Part shown: in pieces, positions 15,546 through 25,510 of the stretch
How the letters are laid out: the number at the start of each line of letters is the position of its first letter
How positions within the stretch are numbered: the first letter of the stretch is position 1
Program-made: the position numbers and the translations under genes
The notes under the pieces: generated by a model
What the model was told of the DNA's origin: nothing
Databases searched by the model: none
Seen by the model: the letters and a program-made list of their open reading frames with translations, nothing else
NCBI GenBank assembly: GCA_963797475.1
Contig: CAWCPR010000001.1
Coordinates: 2,542,001 to 2,606,000, forward strand
Direction: 5' to 3'
Source: CAWCPR01 sp963797475
GTDB lineage: Bacteria > Chloroflexota > Anaerolineae > Anaerolineales > UBA4823
Length of the DNA: 64,000 nucleotides

Positions 15546-17627
15546 ATGTCGACCATTCGCCGCCTGTACCTGTACGCCGTAGCTTTCGTCAGCCTGGAAA
15601 CTGTACTGTGGGGCGCTATCCGGCTGGTGCGTTCGATCCTGCCCGGAGGCTCTCTGGAAGCCCGGACCGGGCAACTGGCAGGGGCGCTTTCGCTCATCCT
15701 GGTAGGAGTGCCCGTATTCCTCCTGCACTGGATGTTGGTGCAGCGCAACGCTGCCCAGGATGAAGAGGAGCGTTACGCCCGCATCCGGGCCTTTTTCTTA
15801 TACGGCACGCTGTTGGCAACGCTGGTCCCCGTAGTCCAAAACATCCTGGCGGTTTTCGACCGGGGGTTGACCATCCTTTTCGGATTGAGCGCCGATTTGG
15901 CAATGGTCGGCGGCGGGCAAAGCCTCTCGGACAACATCGCCGCCATCCTGTTGAACGCCCTGGCGGCAGCTTATTTCTTTTTCGTCCTGAGCGATAACTG
16001 GCAGCCTTGGGAAACCGAACCCGGGGGAGAGAGCAGCGCCGCCCTGCCTGGCGACCACCTCCTGGAAATGCGCCAGATGCTGGCCGTGAACTACACGGCC
16101 CTTATCCGCCGGCTCTATCGTTACACTTGGCAAGTGTATGGCTTAGGTTTAGCCGTGTTAGGCGCCCAACAGGTGTTCCAGTTCATCCTGCTTCTTCCCC
16201 AGGGAACTGGCGGCGCCTCCTTGGTCTTGTTTGCAAACGGGCTTTCCCTGCTTCTAATCGGCGCGCCGCTTTGGTACTTCGCCAACCAGGTGATCCAGCG
16301 CTCTCTTTTTGCAGCCGCCGAGAGACAATCCCTTTTACGCCTTGTGGTGCTTTATCTGCTGGCGCTGCTCAGTATGGGGGGTGTGCTCGTTTCGGCTGTG
16401 CTCACATTAGACATTTCGCTGCGGGTCGCCCTGGGCGAGGAGATGGGGATGAGCCAGTTTCTCGCCAGCGTCGCCATACCGCTATCGTCCGCCGCGCCGC
16501 TCGGCGCAATTTGGGCTTATTACGGCAGAAGGTTGAACCTGGAAACCGCCGTACGGGCCGAGCCGGCAGCCGCTCAAGGGGAGAACTGGCTGCAGCGGGT
16601 CACTCTGCGCCGCCTGTATGTCTACATCCTCTCACTGTTCGGCCTGGGCACCGCCTTCATAGGTCTGCAACTGCTGTTTTCCTTTCTTCTGGATGCCATT
16701 GTGAGCCCCGGCGCTGTTTTTGGGGTGAGTGGGCGCGATCAATTGGCAAGGGCGCTCGCCGATCTTGCAGTGGGGACTCCGCTCTGGTTTTATGCCTGGC
16801 GTCAGGCGATCGTTGAAGCAGCCGCCGCGGGAGAAGCCGGCGATCACGCCCGGCGCTCCACCGTGCGCAAGGGCTACTTGTTTTTGGTCCTTTTCGCCGG
16901 TGTAATCGGCGTAATGTTCAGCGCCGGCGGCCTGCTAAACCAACTGATAAACGCTGCACTGGGCAACGCGCCGGACGACTTGCTACCGCAGGTCTTGCAG
17001 CAGTCCCGCATTTTGCTGCTGTTTGCTTTGGTGCTGGGCTACCATTGGATCGTCCTGCGGGCTGATAACCGCCTGGCAGAACGCTCGCTATCGCGCCGGC
17101 ACGCCCAATTTCCGGTGTTGGTGCTGGCGCCAGGCAGCAGGGCTGGGCCTGCGCAGGCCGAATTCCCGGCCCGGGAACAGGCGCCGGAGGACGAAACAGG
17201 GTTTGCCAGCGCGGTTTTGAACGCTTTACACCGCCAGGCGCCGGCGCTGCCTGTCGCCGTTCACCCGGCAGCCCAGGGCGCGCCGGACATCACCCTCTCG
17301 GCGGCGCGGGCGGTCATCCTGACCGCCGAGCTGGCCGCCAGGCCCTCAGAGGCCCTGCGGTTGTGGCTGCAATCCTACGATGGCGCCCGAATCGTCATCC
17401 CAACTGCTACGCGGGACTGGTACTGGGTGTTCGGAAGCGATGGTTCGCTGGCTTCCCAGGCAAACCAGGCCGCCCGGATCGTGCGCCGCCTGGCTGAAGG
17501 AGAACAAGGGCAGGCGCCTCGCGAGTCTGCGCCATGGATGATCGCCATTTATGTCTTTGCAGCCTTGTTTGCCCTGGAGCTAATCGCCGGCCTGCTGGCT
17601 CTGGTCGCCTCTCTGATCCTGCGCTAA
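15546..17627 (+). CDS. Polytopic membrane protein with repeated DUF5671-like units
   Basis: A 693-residue integral membrane protein. The RRLY[LRV]Y motif followed by four hydrophobic helices occurs at least three times: near residue 5 (IRRLYLYAVAFVSLE), near 190 (IRRLYRYTWQVYGLG) and near 353 (LRRLYVYILSLFGLG). A fourth, degenerate unit starts with ARRSTVRKGYLFLVLF. This pattern fits tandem DUF5671 domains. A soluble, Ala/Pro-rich region (about 530-660) precedes a final transmembrane helix. Function is unknown. The gene ends about 50 bp before the dnaN promoter and is not part of that transcript. Confidence 0.75.
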   Translation: MSTIRRLYLYAVAFVSLETVLWGAIRLVRSILPGGSLEARTGQLAGALSLILVGVPVFLLHWMLVQRNAAQDEEERYARIRAFFLYGTLLATLVPVVQNILAVFDRGLTILFGLSADLAMVGGGQSLSDNIAAILLNALAAAYFFFVLSDNWQPWETEPGGESSAALPGDHLLEMRQMLAVNYTALIRRLYRYTWQVYGLGLAVLGAQQVFQFILLLPQGTGGASLVLFANGLSLLLIGAPLWYFANQVIQRSLFAAAERQSLLRLVVLYLLALLSMGGVLVSAVLTLDISLRVALGEEMGMSQFLASVAIPLSSAAPLGAIWAYYGRRLNLETAVRAEPAAAQGENWLQRVTLRRLYVYILSLFGLGTAFIGLQLLFSFLLDAIVSPGAVFGVSGRDQLARALADLAVGTPLWFYAWRQAIVEAAAAGEAGDHARRSTVRKGYLFLVLFAGVIGVMFSAGGLLNQLINAALGNAPDDLLPQVLQQSRILLLFALVLGYHWIVLRADNRLAERSLSRRHAQFPVLVLAPGSRAGPAQAEFPAREQAPEDETGFASAVLNALHRQAPALPVAVHPAAQGAPDITLSAARAVILTAELAARPSEALRLWLQSYDGARIVIPTATRDWYWVFGSDGSLASQANQAARIVRRLAEGEQGQAPRESAPWMIAIYVFAALFALELIAGLLALVASLILR

Positions 17628-17679
17628 CCCGGCTCAGTTCGAGTTCAGCAATCCAGGGCAGACAGGGCCAGAAATCGAG

Positions 17680-17708
17680 TTGGCAAAATTTGCCACTCGT
17701 TGTATACT
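17680..17708 (+). promoter_or_regulatory. Promoter of dnaN
   Basis: TTGGCA (17680-17685), a 17-bp spacer and TATACT (17703-17708). The mRNA would carry a leader of about 175 nt before the dnaN ATG. The leader contains a short gggg/cccc hairpin near 17787 but no riboswitch that I recognise. Confidence 0.7.
17681..17695. promoter_or_regulatory. Operator-like palindrome over the dnaN -35 element
   Basis: TGGCAAA-A-TTTGCCA is a perfect 7-bp inverted repeat around one central base. It covers most of the -35 hexamer and the start of the spacer. A repressor bound here would block the promoter; no matching regulator is identifiable in the window. Confidence 0.45.
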
Positions 17709-17890
17709 CTTGACATTCAGTTCCCTTCCTTCGTAAAGAACGACGAAAGTGATGTTGCCATGAGACAAACACGCCGGCAGGGGTAAAGGGGCGTTTTCCC
17801 CGGCTTGCCAGAGGAATGATTAGCTGAACGCCGGCATCGAAGGGCCAATCCTACGATACTGGCGCCCAGCCCGAGGAGAGGACCGTTATC

Positions 17891-19057
17891 ATGAAAGTAT
17901 CCGTCTTGCAAGAAAACCTCGCTCATGGTTTGAGCGTCGTATCCAGGGCAGTATCGCCGCGCAGCACACTGCCCGTTCTGGCAAATATCTTGATCGCCAC
18001 CGACGAAGGCCGCCTGCGGCTTTCGGCCACCAATTTGGAGCTGGGCATCACCTGCTGGATTGGCGCTAAAATCCAGGAAGAGGGATCCACCACCGTACCG
18101 GCGCGCACATTCACCGACCTGGTGGGAACCCTCTCGGATAAGCAGGTGGATATGGAGCTCAACGTTCGCAACCAGACGCTCAACCTGGTTTGCGGTGCAT
18201 CCAACACCGATCTGAAATGCATTGATTCACAAGAATTCCCCCCGATGCCGGTGGCGGATGAAACCCAGGGCATCCAACTAAACGTTGCCGATCTCAGGGA
18301 AATGATCCAGCAGGTGGTCTTCGCGGCTTCAGCAGATGAAGCCCGACCGATCCTGACCGGGGTTTTGGTGAAAGTGGACGGCAACAAAATCACCATGGCT
18401 GCGGCGGACGGTTTTCGTCTATCCGTGCGCAATGCGGAGCTCTCTGCGCCCATCCCGCGCCCGGTTAGCGCAGTCATCCCAGCCCGGGCGCTGAGTGAGC
18501 TGGCGCGTATCTCCGCAGACGGGGACCAGGTAGTGACCATGATCATGCCTCCTGGCCGTGGCCAGGTGATCTTTCACATGCGTAACGCCGAGCTGGTCTC
18601 TCAATTAATTGAAGGGACTTTCCCGCCATACGAGCAGATCATCCCAAGACGCTGCGACACCCGCGCGGTCCTTTCAACCCCTGCTTTCCTGAAGGCGTGC
18701 AAGCAAGCTGAAATCTTCGCCCGCGAAGGTTCGCATATCGCTCGAATCAATATTACCCCGGGAGGAGAGCTGACGCCCGGGACGGTGGAGATCTCTGGGC
18801 AGTCGGATGAGACCGGCTACAATCAGAGCATAGTAGACGCCAGCATCGAGGGGCCAAACCTGTTGATTGCCTTCAACGTGCGCTTCCTGCGCGAGGTCCT
18901 GGATGTGGTGAAGACCCCAAATGTCGCCATCGAAACGACCGGCGAGACCAGCCCGGGCGTCATCCGCCCTGTCGGCGGGCAGGCCAGTGAGCCCCTGGCC
19001 GAAGGCCAGCGGTCCGAATTTCTGCATGTTATCATGCCCATGCACCTGGGGAGTTAG
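17891..19057 (+). CDS. dnaN: DNA polymerase III sliding clamp (beta subunit)
   Basis: A 388-residue beta clamp built of three clamp domains. The N-terminus MKVSVLQENLAHGLSVVSRA, the SPRSTLPVLANIL block, the EFPPMP linker and the C-terminal P-M end (HVIMPMHL) are characteristic. It encircles DNA and tethers the replicative polymerase. The start is supported by cgaggagaggac upstream. There is no dnaA, recF or gyrB nearby, so this does not look like the classical oriC-proximal cluster. Confidence 0.96.
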   Translation: MKVSVLQENLAHGLSVVSRAVSPRSTLPVLANILIATDEGRLRLSATNLELGITCWIGAKIQEEGSTTVPARTFTDLVGTLSDKQVDMELNVRNQTLNLVCGASNTDLKCIDSQEFPPMPVADETQGIQLNVADLREMIQQVVFAASADEARPILTGVLVKVDGNKITMAAADGFRLSVRNAELSAPIPRPVSAVIPARALSELARISADGDQVVTMIMPPGRGQVIFHMRNAELVSQLIEGTFPPYEQIIPRRCDTRAVLSTPAFLKACKQAEIFAREGSHIARINITPGGELTPGTVEISGQSDETGYNQSIVDASIEGPNLLIAFNVRFLREVLDVVKTPNVAIETTGETSPGVIRPVGGQASEPLAEGQRSEFLHVIMPMHLGS

Positions 19058-19087
19058 GAGCCGGATAAGCGGGCCAGCAACCTGGCA

Positions 19088-21412
19088 ATGACGCTGCCAC
19101 CAGCCTCTTCTGACCGCACCCTTAATATTTATCTCTCCCTGGCTCAGTATCCGATCTTGAGCACACAGATCCGCGCTCGGATGCGCCGGGAGCTGTTTAA
19201 ACGCGGCGTCATCACATCGCAGGCTTTCGAAGCGGAAGTGCGCGCCAAAGCGATCCGCTCGCAAGCCACGGAAGGGCTGCATAACCCCTTTGCTGAAGAA
19301 CCTACCGATATCTGGGAGATGCGCCTGTCGCGAGTGCGTGAGCACCTGACGGATTTTTACTTCGCTTACAACCTGCCATATGATCTCTTCGAGCGCATCG
19401 TGCGCGACACGCTCACCGAACGCGGCGCAGGCCCCGAAGACATTCAAATCTCTTTCAACCCGGAGCTTGCTCCGCAAAATATGCTCTTCGAGCAGGCGCT
19501 TGCCATGGAAAAAATGCCCCAAGATTTGCAGCAGCAGGCTAAAGCGCGCTTGCAAGAGATCAAAGTGGTGCTGATCCGCACCATGATCAGCGACCAGCTC
19601 GGCTACCTGAAGATCGCCAAGGAATGGTTCACCATCTCCGATTTGACCGAGATCCGCTCCCGCAAGATCGGCCACGGTAAGATTGGCGGCAAATCGGCCG
19701 GCATGCTGCTGGCAGCGCGCATTTTGATCGAGGCCGGCGACGAAGAAATCCGTTCCACTTTGCGCATCCCGGAATCCTTCTTTATCGGCGCGGACATGAC
19801 CTATACCTTCATGGCGCTGAACGGCCTGATGCACTGGTCCGACCAGAAATACAAGCTCGAAGACCAGATCCGCGCCGATTACCCCCAAATTCAGGAAGAC
19901 TTTCAAAAGGGAGAGTTTCCCCCGGACATTCTCGATCAATTGCGGGGCATCCTGGATGAGGTCGGGCGCAAACCCTTGATCGTGCGCTCCTCAAGCCTTT
20001 TAGAGGACAATTTCGGCACTTCCTTTGCCGGAAAATATGACAGCTACTTCTGTCCCAACCAGGGTACGCTCGAGGAAAACCTGGCTACACTGGCGCGGAC
20101 CATCTCCCAGATTTATGCCAGCATTCTGAATCCGGATGCGCTGCTTTACCGCCGGGCCAAAGGCTTGCAAGATTACGACGAGCGCATGGCGATCCTTATC
20201 CAGGTCGTCCAGGGGGAACAATTCGGGCGCTACTACCTGCCTCACGCGGCAGGCGTGGGGTTCAGCCGCAACCTGTACCGCTGGTCGCCGCAAATTCGCC
20301 GCGATGACGGTTTTGCCCGCCTGGTGTGGGGCCTGGGAACCCGGGCGGTAGAACGCGTCGGAAACGATTACCCGCGCCTGGTTGCTCTGAGCCACCCCTT
20401 GCTGCATCCGGAGGCCTCTCCAAAATCGATCCGGCGCTACTCGCAGCAGTTCGTCGACCTGATCGACCTGGAAAGCAACCAGGTGAAGACTCTGCCGGTG
20501 CACGAAGTGCTGGAGGCGCACTATCCTCTGCTGCGCTTCCTGGCGCAATTGGACCAGGGCGGCTATTTGATGCCGCTGCGCAGCGTGCTTTTGGAAGGCG
20601 ACACAAGCCAATTGGTGCTGACATTCGACGAGCTGCTGCGCCGGACCCCGCTGGCGGAGCGCCTGAAGAAGATGCTCAATATCCTGGAGGACAACTACCA
20701 CGCGCCGGTGGACACCGAATTTACCGTCCAGGTGGACAACCCGTCCGACCTGCAGCCGGAAATCCATATCACGCTCCTGCAGTGCCGCCCGCAAAGCCAG
20801 CTCCTGGAGAGCGAGGGGCGCCTGCCGCAGGACCTGCGCGAGGAGGATATCATTTTTTCCAGCCGGCGTATGGCGCCCCAGGGCAAGGTCAGCGATATAA
20901 AATACGTCGTATTTGTGCTGCCCGAGGCCTATTTCACCTTGCCGACCACCGATGCCCGCTCCAGGCTGGGGCGCGCCGTCGGACGCCTGAATGCCGCCCT
21001 GAAGGACGAAACCTTCATCTGTTTGGGTCCCGGGCGCTGGGGAACGTCGAATCCGGACCTGGGCGTGAAGATCGGTTATGCGGATATCTATAATACGCGC
21101 GCCTTGATCGAGATCGCCGGGCATGGGATCGGCGCAGCTCCGGAAGCCTCCTTCGGCACGCATTTCTTCCAGGACCTGGTCGAATCCAACATTTATCCCC
21201 TTGCCATTTACCTGGACGACGAGGATGCGGTTTTTAATCGCGACTTCTTCTACGGCACCTCAAACCACCTTTTGGACGTGCTCCCCAACGAAACGGATAC
21301 CGCCAATACCTTGTGCCTGATCCGGGTGGAAGATTTCCGGACGGACCACCACCTGGAATTGGTGATGGACAACGATCAGGGGCGCTCGGTGGCTTACCTG
21401 GAGCCGAACTAA
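19088..21412 (+). CDS. PEP/pyruvate-binding (PPDK_N) domain protein
   Basis: A 774-residue protein with an ATP-grasp-like PPDK N-terminal domain. The nucleotide-binding blocks IGGKSAGMLLAARIL and LIVRSSSLLEDNFGTSFAGKYDSYF are clear. The phosphohistidine swivelling domain (usually TxGGxxSHAA) and the PEP/pyruvate TIM barrel are not seen, so it is not a full PEP synthase or PPDK. N- and C-terminal portions of about 200 and 250 residues are unassigned; the latter includes an ICLGPGRWGTSNPDLGV block. It starts 30 bp after dnaN and is followed 10 bp later by a deoxynucleoside kinase gene, suggesting one operon. Its substrate is unknown; ATP-dependent phosphotransfer is inferred from the fold. Confidence 0.8.
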   Translation: MTLPPASSDRTLNIYLSLAQYPILSTQIRARMRRELFKRGVITSQAFEAEVRAKAIRSQATEGLHNPFAEEPTDIWEMRLSRVREHLTDFYFAYNLPYDLFERIVRDTLTERGAGPEDIQISFNPELAPQNMLFEQALAMEKMPQDLQQQAKARLQEIKVVLIRTMISDQLGYLKIAKEWFTISDLTEIRSRKIGHGKIGGKSAGMLLAARILIEAGDEEIRSTLRIPESFFIGADMTYTFMALNGLMHWSDQKYKLEDQIRADYPQIQEDFQKGEFPPDILDQLRGILDEVGRKPLIVRSSSLLEDNFGTSFAGKYDSYFCPNQGTLEENLATLARTISQIYASILNPDALLYRRAKGLQDYDERMAILIQVVQGEQFGRYYLPHAAGVGFSRNLYRWSPQIRRDDGFARLVWGLGTRAVERVGNDYPRLVALSHPLLHPEASPKSIRRYSQQFVDLIDLESNQVKTLPVHEVLEAHYPLLRFLAQLDQGGYLMPLRSVLLEGDTSQLVLTFDELLRRTPLAERLKKMLNILEDNYHAPVDTEFTVQVDNPSDLQPEIHITLLQCRPQSQLLESEGRLPQDLREEDIIFSSRRMAPQGKVSDIKYVVFVLPEAYFTLPTTDARSRLGRAVGRLNAALKDETFICLGPGRWGTSNPDLGVKIGYADIYNTRALIEIAGHGIGAAPEASFGTHFFQDLVESNIYPLAIYLDDEDAVFNRDFFYGTSNHLLDVLPNETDTANTLCLIRVEDFRTDHHLELVMDNDQGRSVAYLEPN

Positions 21413-21422
21413 AGGAAACCGG

Positions 21423-22073
21423 ATGAAAAAATTCATCGCCGTAGCGGGAAATATTGGGGTGGGTAAATCCAGCCTGGTTACTTTATTATGCGAGCGATTG
21501 GGCTGGCAGCCATTTTACGAACCGGTTGCAGAAAACCCTTATCTCAGCGATTTTTACGAGGATATGCGCACCTGGGCATTCCATTCACAAATCTTCTTCC
21601 TGACCCACCGGCTGCGCTCCCACCGCCAGTTGCTCGACCACCCGACCTCGGCGATTCAAGATCGCAGCGTGTACGAAGACGCGGAAGTCTTCGCCCGCAA
21701 CCTGTACCGCCAGGGATTGATCGACGAACGCGATTACCGCTCTTACCGCGAGCTGTACCAGGTGCTGGCGGATTTCCTCCCACCCCCCGACCTGGTGGTC
21801 TACCTGCGCGCCTCGGTTCCCACCCTGATGGATCGCATCCAACATCGCGGCCGGGCATACGAACGCCAGATCTCGGCGGAATACCTGGAGCAATTAAACA
21901 AACTGTACGAGGAATGGATCGGCCGCTTCAGCCTGTGCCCGGTGCTGACGGTGCCGGCCGACGACCTGGATTTCGTCGCCAATTCGTGGCACCTGGATCT
22001 GGTCGTGCGCAAGGTCCAGGAAAAACTGACCGGAAAAGAAGAGGTGATCTTCGAACCCGAGGAAATGAACTGA
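21423..22073 (+). CDS. Deoxynucleoside kinase
   Basis: A 216-residue P-loop kinase of the dNK/dGK/dAK family. The Walker A motif GNIGVGKSS is near residue 9, the substrate-binding motif reads QDRSVYEDAEVFA, and the LID-type arginines lie in RIQHRGRAYERQI. It phosphorylates deoxynucleosides in nucleotide salvage; base specificity cannot be assigned. A ribosome-binding site (aaaggaaacc) precedes the ATG. It follows the PPDK_N gene by 10 bp, and dnaN lies two genes upstream, so a replication/nucleotide-supply grouping is plausible. Confidence 0.88.
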   Translation: MKKFIAVAGNIGVGKSSLVTLLCERLGWQPFYEPVAENPYLSDFYEDMRTWAFHSQIFFLTHRLRSHRQLLDHPTSAIQDRSVYEDAEVFARNLYRQGLIDERDYRSYRELYQVLADFLPPPDLVVYLRASVPTLMDRIQHRGRAYERQISAEYLEQLNKLYEEWIGRFSLCPVLTVPADDLDFVANSWHLDLVVRKVQEKLTGKEEVIFEPEEMN

Positions 22074-22088
22074 AGATGGAGGAATTCC

Positions 22089-24060
22089 ATGCAAATAAAA
22101 AACCAAAACGGCGCCGGAAAGCTCTCCCGGTTTAAGTGCCTGGCCCTGGTGGGGCTGCTGTTGGCGCTGGCGTTGGCGCCGCTGGGCCAGGCCGGCGCCA
22201 GCCTGGCTCCGGCTGACACCATCCACATCTGCCCTTCCGGCTGTGATTACCCCACCATCCAGGCCGGCCTGGCAAACGCTTCCCCCGGCTCCACCCTGCT
22301 GGTCGACCCCGGCACTTACAACGAAGTCGATAAGATCTTCATCTCCAAGGACGTCATCCTCACCGCCGCCGACCCCAACAATCCCCCCATCCTGCGCCCC
22401 GACCGCGATACCGGCTCCAACGCCGGTTCCGACCGGGCCTGGATCATCGTCGATCCCGGCGTCTCCTTTTCCCTCAGCCACTTCATCCTGGACGGCGACG
22501 GCTTCCACATCCTGGAAGCCATCCAATCCCACGGCAGCGGCGTGATCGAGTTCAACACCTTCCGCAACCTGCGCTTCGACCGGCTCGATTCGGTCAGCGA
22601 CCTGCAGAAGTCCGGCACCGCCATCTTCCTCGACCAGGCCGCCACCACCGTGCGCAACAACCTGTTCGAGAACATCGGCCGCATCGGGGCGCTGGCCTGC
22701 GGCCCCAACGCCGAGCTGATCTTCAGCGCCAACACCTATCACGGCAAGGGCGCCAGCGACCGCCTGGACGTTGCGGCCTGGGTCGCCGGCGGCGCCAGCG
22801 CCAGCATAGACCACAACAGCATCTCCAACAACAGCGGCGGCTATCTGGGACTCGAATCCGCCGCCATCCGGGTCGAATTCGAGCACCTTCGTCTGCCAGC
22901 AGTCCGGCGCCTCCAGCGCCGTGATCAGCAGCAACACCTTGCTGGACTCGGCCTACGGCATCCTGGTCGGCGCTTCCCCAACCGACCCCAGCCACATCAG
23001 CGCCTTCAACAACCGCATCGCCGGCAATATCACGGGGGTGAAAGGCGCTAACGCCAACATTATCCAGGACGCCCAACACAACTGGTGGGGCTGCAACAAC
23101 GGCGCCAACCAGGTTCTTTGTGACAAAGCGCTGGGGACGGTCCTCATCCAATTTCCCTTACAGCTTAAGTTGAGCGCTTCGCCTGCCGCCATCGAAACCG
23201 GTCAAAGCGCCAATGTCACAGCCAGCGTCACCCGCGATGGAAGCTACATTCCCGATGGCACCACGATCTCCCTCCAGGCAGACCTGGGCAGTCTGGATGC
23301 GTCCGCAGTGACTTCCAGCGGGGTGGCTACGGCGAATTACACCGCCAGAGCATTCGCAGGTACAGCCACGCTGGCGGCGATGCTCGACCAGCAAACGGTC
23401 ACCACGACGGTGGAAGTGAACGGAGAAACCTACCTCCCGCTCGGCTTCAAGCGCTTCCTGATCAATTTCATCCCCTTCACAAACGGCGGGTTCGACAATG
23501 GCTGGCAAGGGTGGAGCGACGCGAAAGGTCCATTCATGGGCCATGGCAGCGGATTGCCCCCTGTGGCCGGCAGCAACCCGGCGCTGTTGGGCGACCCAAA
23601 CGCTCAGGATGACGATATCCCGGTCGGCTACGCCTTTCTTGCCCAGACCTTCACCGTAAGAGAGCGCTACCTGGATTTCGACTACCACCTGGTGACGTAT
23701 GATATCTTCCTGGGCAGCGGGCAACGCTACTTCGACACGTTCGAGGTTTCGGTGAACACCCCGCCTAACCTGATCAGCGACGCCGCTCGCAATGCGCTGG
23801 GATGCACCAGCCCGGATGCAGCCAGCCCAAGTGTGACGGCTCAAAACGGCCTGGTCTTCTGCGCTGGAGGTGTTGGCAATACAAAGATCCTTAAGGATTA
23901 CGACGTTCAGACCCTGCGCCTCGATCTGAGCGCCTTTGTGGATCATAATATAACGCTGTACTTTGCGCTTTGGAGCCGGGAGTACCAGCCGGACTTCGTT
24001 AACGATCAGGCATACTGGAATACCTGGGTGACGATTGACAATGTCGCGCCAGCCCAATAG
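22089..24060 (+). pseudogene. Secreted right-handed beta-helix protein, frameshifted copy
   Basis: The gene starts at ATG 22089 with a signal peptide (basic start, hydrophobic LALVGLLLALALAPLGQAGA). It then follows the parallel beta-helix of the second copy at 25511 up to AAIRV. One extra A at 22876/22877 (gtcgaattc here, gtcgattc in the second copy) throws the frame, and the shifted frame stops at 23051. The correct frame resumes and runs to 24060. That part encodes the rest of the helix, a Big-1/Ig-like domain, an internal YLPLGFKRF motif and a unique C-terminal jelly-roll-like domain (about 200 residues). If the frameshift is an assembly error, the protein would be about 657 residues and extracellular. 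The end overlaps the glycosidase gene by 20 bp. Confidence 0.8.
22146..23101 (+). repeat. Long direct repeat, copy A
   Basis: This 956-bp segment is about 97% identical, by eye, to 25574-26528. Roughly 25 substitutions and one single-base insertion separate them. It covers the signal-peptide core and the beta-helix domain. Confidence 0.9.
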
Positions 24061-25468
24061 GGTTGGGCGCGCTTTAACGCTCGCCTGGATGGCTGCCGGT
24101 GCGCTCTTTCTCTTCCCGTCGCCGGCTGGGCCCGGCCGCGCCGGCGCAGCTCCGGGAGACAGGAGGACCTTTCTGCCCCTGGTGGGTCGCGAGACGCTCC
24201 TGCCCGCCGATACGGCGTTCGGCCTGGAAATGGAGGGCCTGGGCGACAACAGCGCCTTCCAACAAATGCTGTACGCCGGCACCTCCTGGATGCGTTTCTC
24301 ATGGAATGGGGTGAACTGGGCGAGCGTCGAGGCCAATGAAGGCGTTTACAACTGGGACGCGCTGCAGTCGCTCGAGACAAGCCTCAAAAAGGCCGCCTTG
24401 AACCATATCCAGGTGATCCTGGTCGTGCGCGGGACCCCGCAGTGGGCGCAAAAATCCAGCGGATATTCCTGCAGCGCCATCCTGCCTGAGAAACTGCCGG
24501 CATTTGCCCGTTTCATGAACGCCCTGGTCACCCGCTACAGCGGCCCACCGTTTCAGGTGAAATATTGGGAGATTTACAACGAGCCGGATATCCCGGTCTC
24601 GCTGGTCGTCCCAACCAGCGTGTGGGGCTGCTGGGGGGACGATCAGGCCGCATATTTCGGGGGCGAGGCATTCGGCGAAATGCTCCAGGCGGTGTACCCG
24701 CAGGTTAAGGCCGCCGATCCACAAGCCCAGGTGATCACCGGCGGCCTGGTGCTGGACTGCGACCCTGAAAACCCGCCCCCCTGGAAAGACTGCCGCTCGT
24801 CCAGCTTTCTGGAGGGAATCCTGCGCAGCGCGGGTGGGACAAATTTCGACGGCGTGGCCTTCCACGCCTATGACTACTACCTGGGCAGCCTGGGCCAATT
24901 CTACAATCCCAATTGGGCGAGCTCCTGGGATACGACCGGGGGGATCGCCAACGCCAAGGCGGATTATATCCGCCGGAAGCTGGCAGAATACAACATTTCC
25001 GGCAAGCTCATCCTGAACACCGAAAATGGGCTGCTGTGCGATGTCTGCTCCAACGACCCGGTTTTTGAAGCCACCAAAGCCTATTACCTGGTCCAATCCT
25101 ACGCAGGCGCGATCACCCGCGGCTTACAGGCCAATATCTGGCATAAGGCGCAGGATTGGCGCGGTTCCGGCCTGTTCAACGACGACTTTTCACCACGGCC
25201 GGCCTATTTTGCTTATAAATTTGCCCGCCGAGAGCTCAATACGGCCAGCCCCTTGGGCGAAATCCAGGCTTATCCGGGCGTGATGGGGTACGCATTTGGC
25301 GGCGAACAGCGCCGGATATGGCTTCTCTGGTCGCTGGATGGCGAGGAGCACCCTATCGAGCTGCCCGGCCTGCCGCTGGCTGTTTACGACGCCCTGGGAA
25401 ACCGCCTTCTCCCAACCCGCAGCGTGAGCATTAGTCTTGTTCCGCACTATTACGAGTTCTCGCCTTAA
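24041..25468 (+). CDS. Secreted clan-A glycoside-hydrolase-like protein
   Basis: A 475-residue exported TIM-barrel protein. The signal peptide (RALTLAWMAAGALFLFPSPA) is followed by RRTFLPLVGRE. The acid/base glutamate lies in KYWEIYNEPD, and a second carboxylate lies in LILNTENGLL, as expected for GH5/GH39-like retaining enzymes of clan GH-A. The small C-terminal beta region is HLWSLDG-like (IWLLWSLDGEEHPIELPG), typical of GH39/GH30 accessory sheets. ATG 24041 was chosen over an upstream TTG. It sits between two near-identical beta-helix genes, so it may act on the same extracellular polysaccharide. Substrate unknown. Confidence 0.78.
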   Translation: MSRQPNRVGRALTLAWMAAGALFLFPSPAGPGRAGAAPGDRRTFLPLVGRETLLPADTAFGLEMEGLGDNSAFQQMLYAGTSWMRFSWNGVNWASVEANEGVYNWDALQSLETSLKKAALNHIQVILVVRGTPQWAQKSSGYSCSAILPEKLPAFARFMNALVTRYSGPPFQVKYWEIYNEPDIPVSLVVPTSVWGCWGDDQAAYFGGEAFGEMLQAVYPQVKAADPQAQVITGGLVLDCDPENPPPWKDCRSSSFLEGILRSAGGTNFDGVAFHAYDYYLGSLGQFYNPNWASSWDTTGGIANAKADYIRRKLAEYNISGKLILNTENGLLCDVCSNDPVFEATKAYYLVQSYAGAITRGLQANIWHKAQDWRGSGLFNDDFSPRPAYFAYKFARRELNTASPLGEIQAYPGVMGYAFGGEQRRIWLLWSLDGEEHPIELPGLPLAVYDALGNRLLPTRSVSISLVPHYYEFSP

Positions 25469-25510
25469 TGTTATGAAACGTGCAGGTAAAAAAACTCAGG
25501 AGGAAACAAA

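Noticed and set aside
17891..19057. Replication origin near dnaN
   Set aside because: No dnaA gene, DnaA-box cluster or AT-rich unwinding region was seen nearby.
18674..19939. Minus-strand frame of 421 codons over dnaN and the next gene
   Set aside because: It spans two well-recognised genes on the opposite strand and has no domain features.
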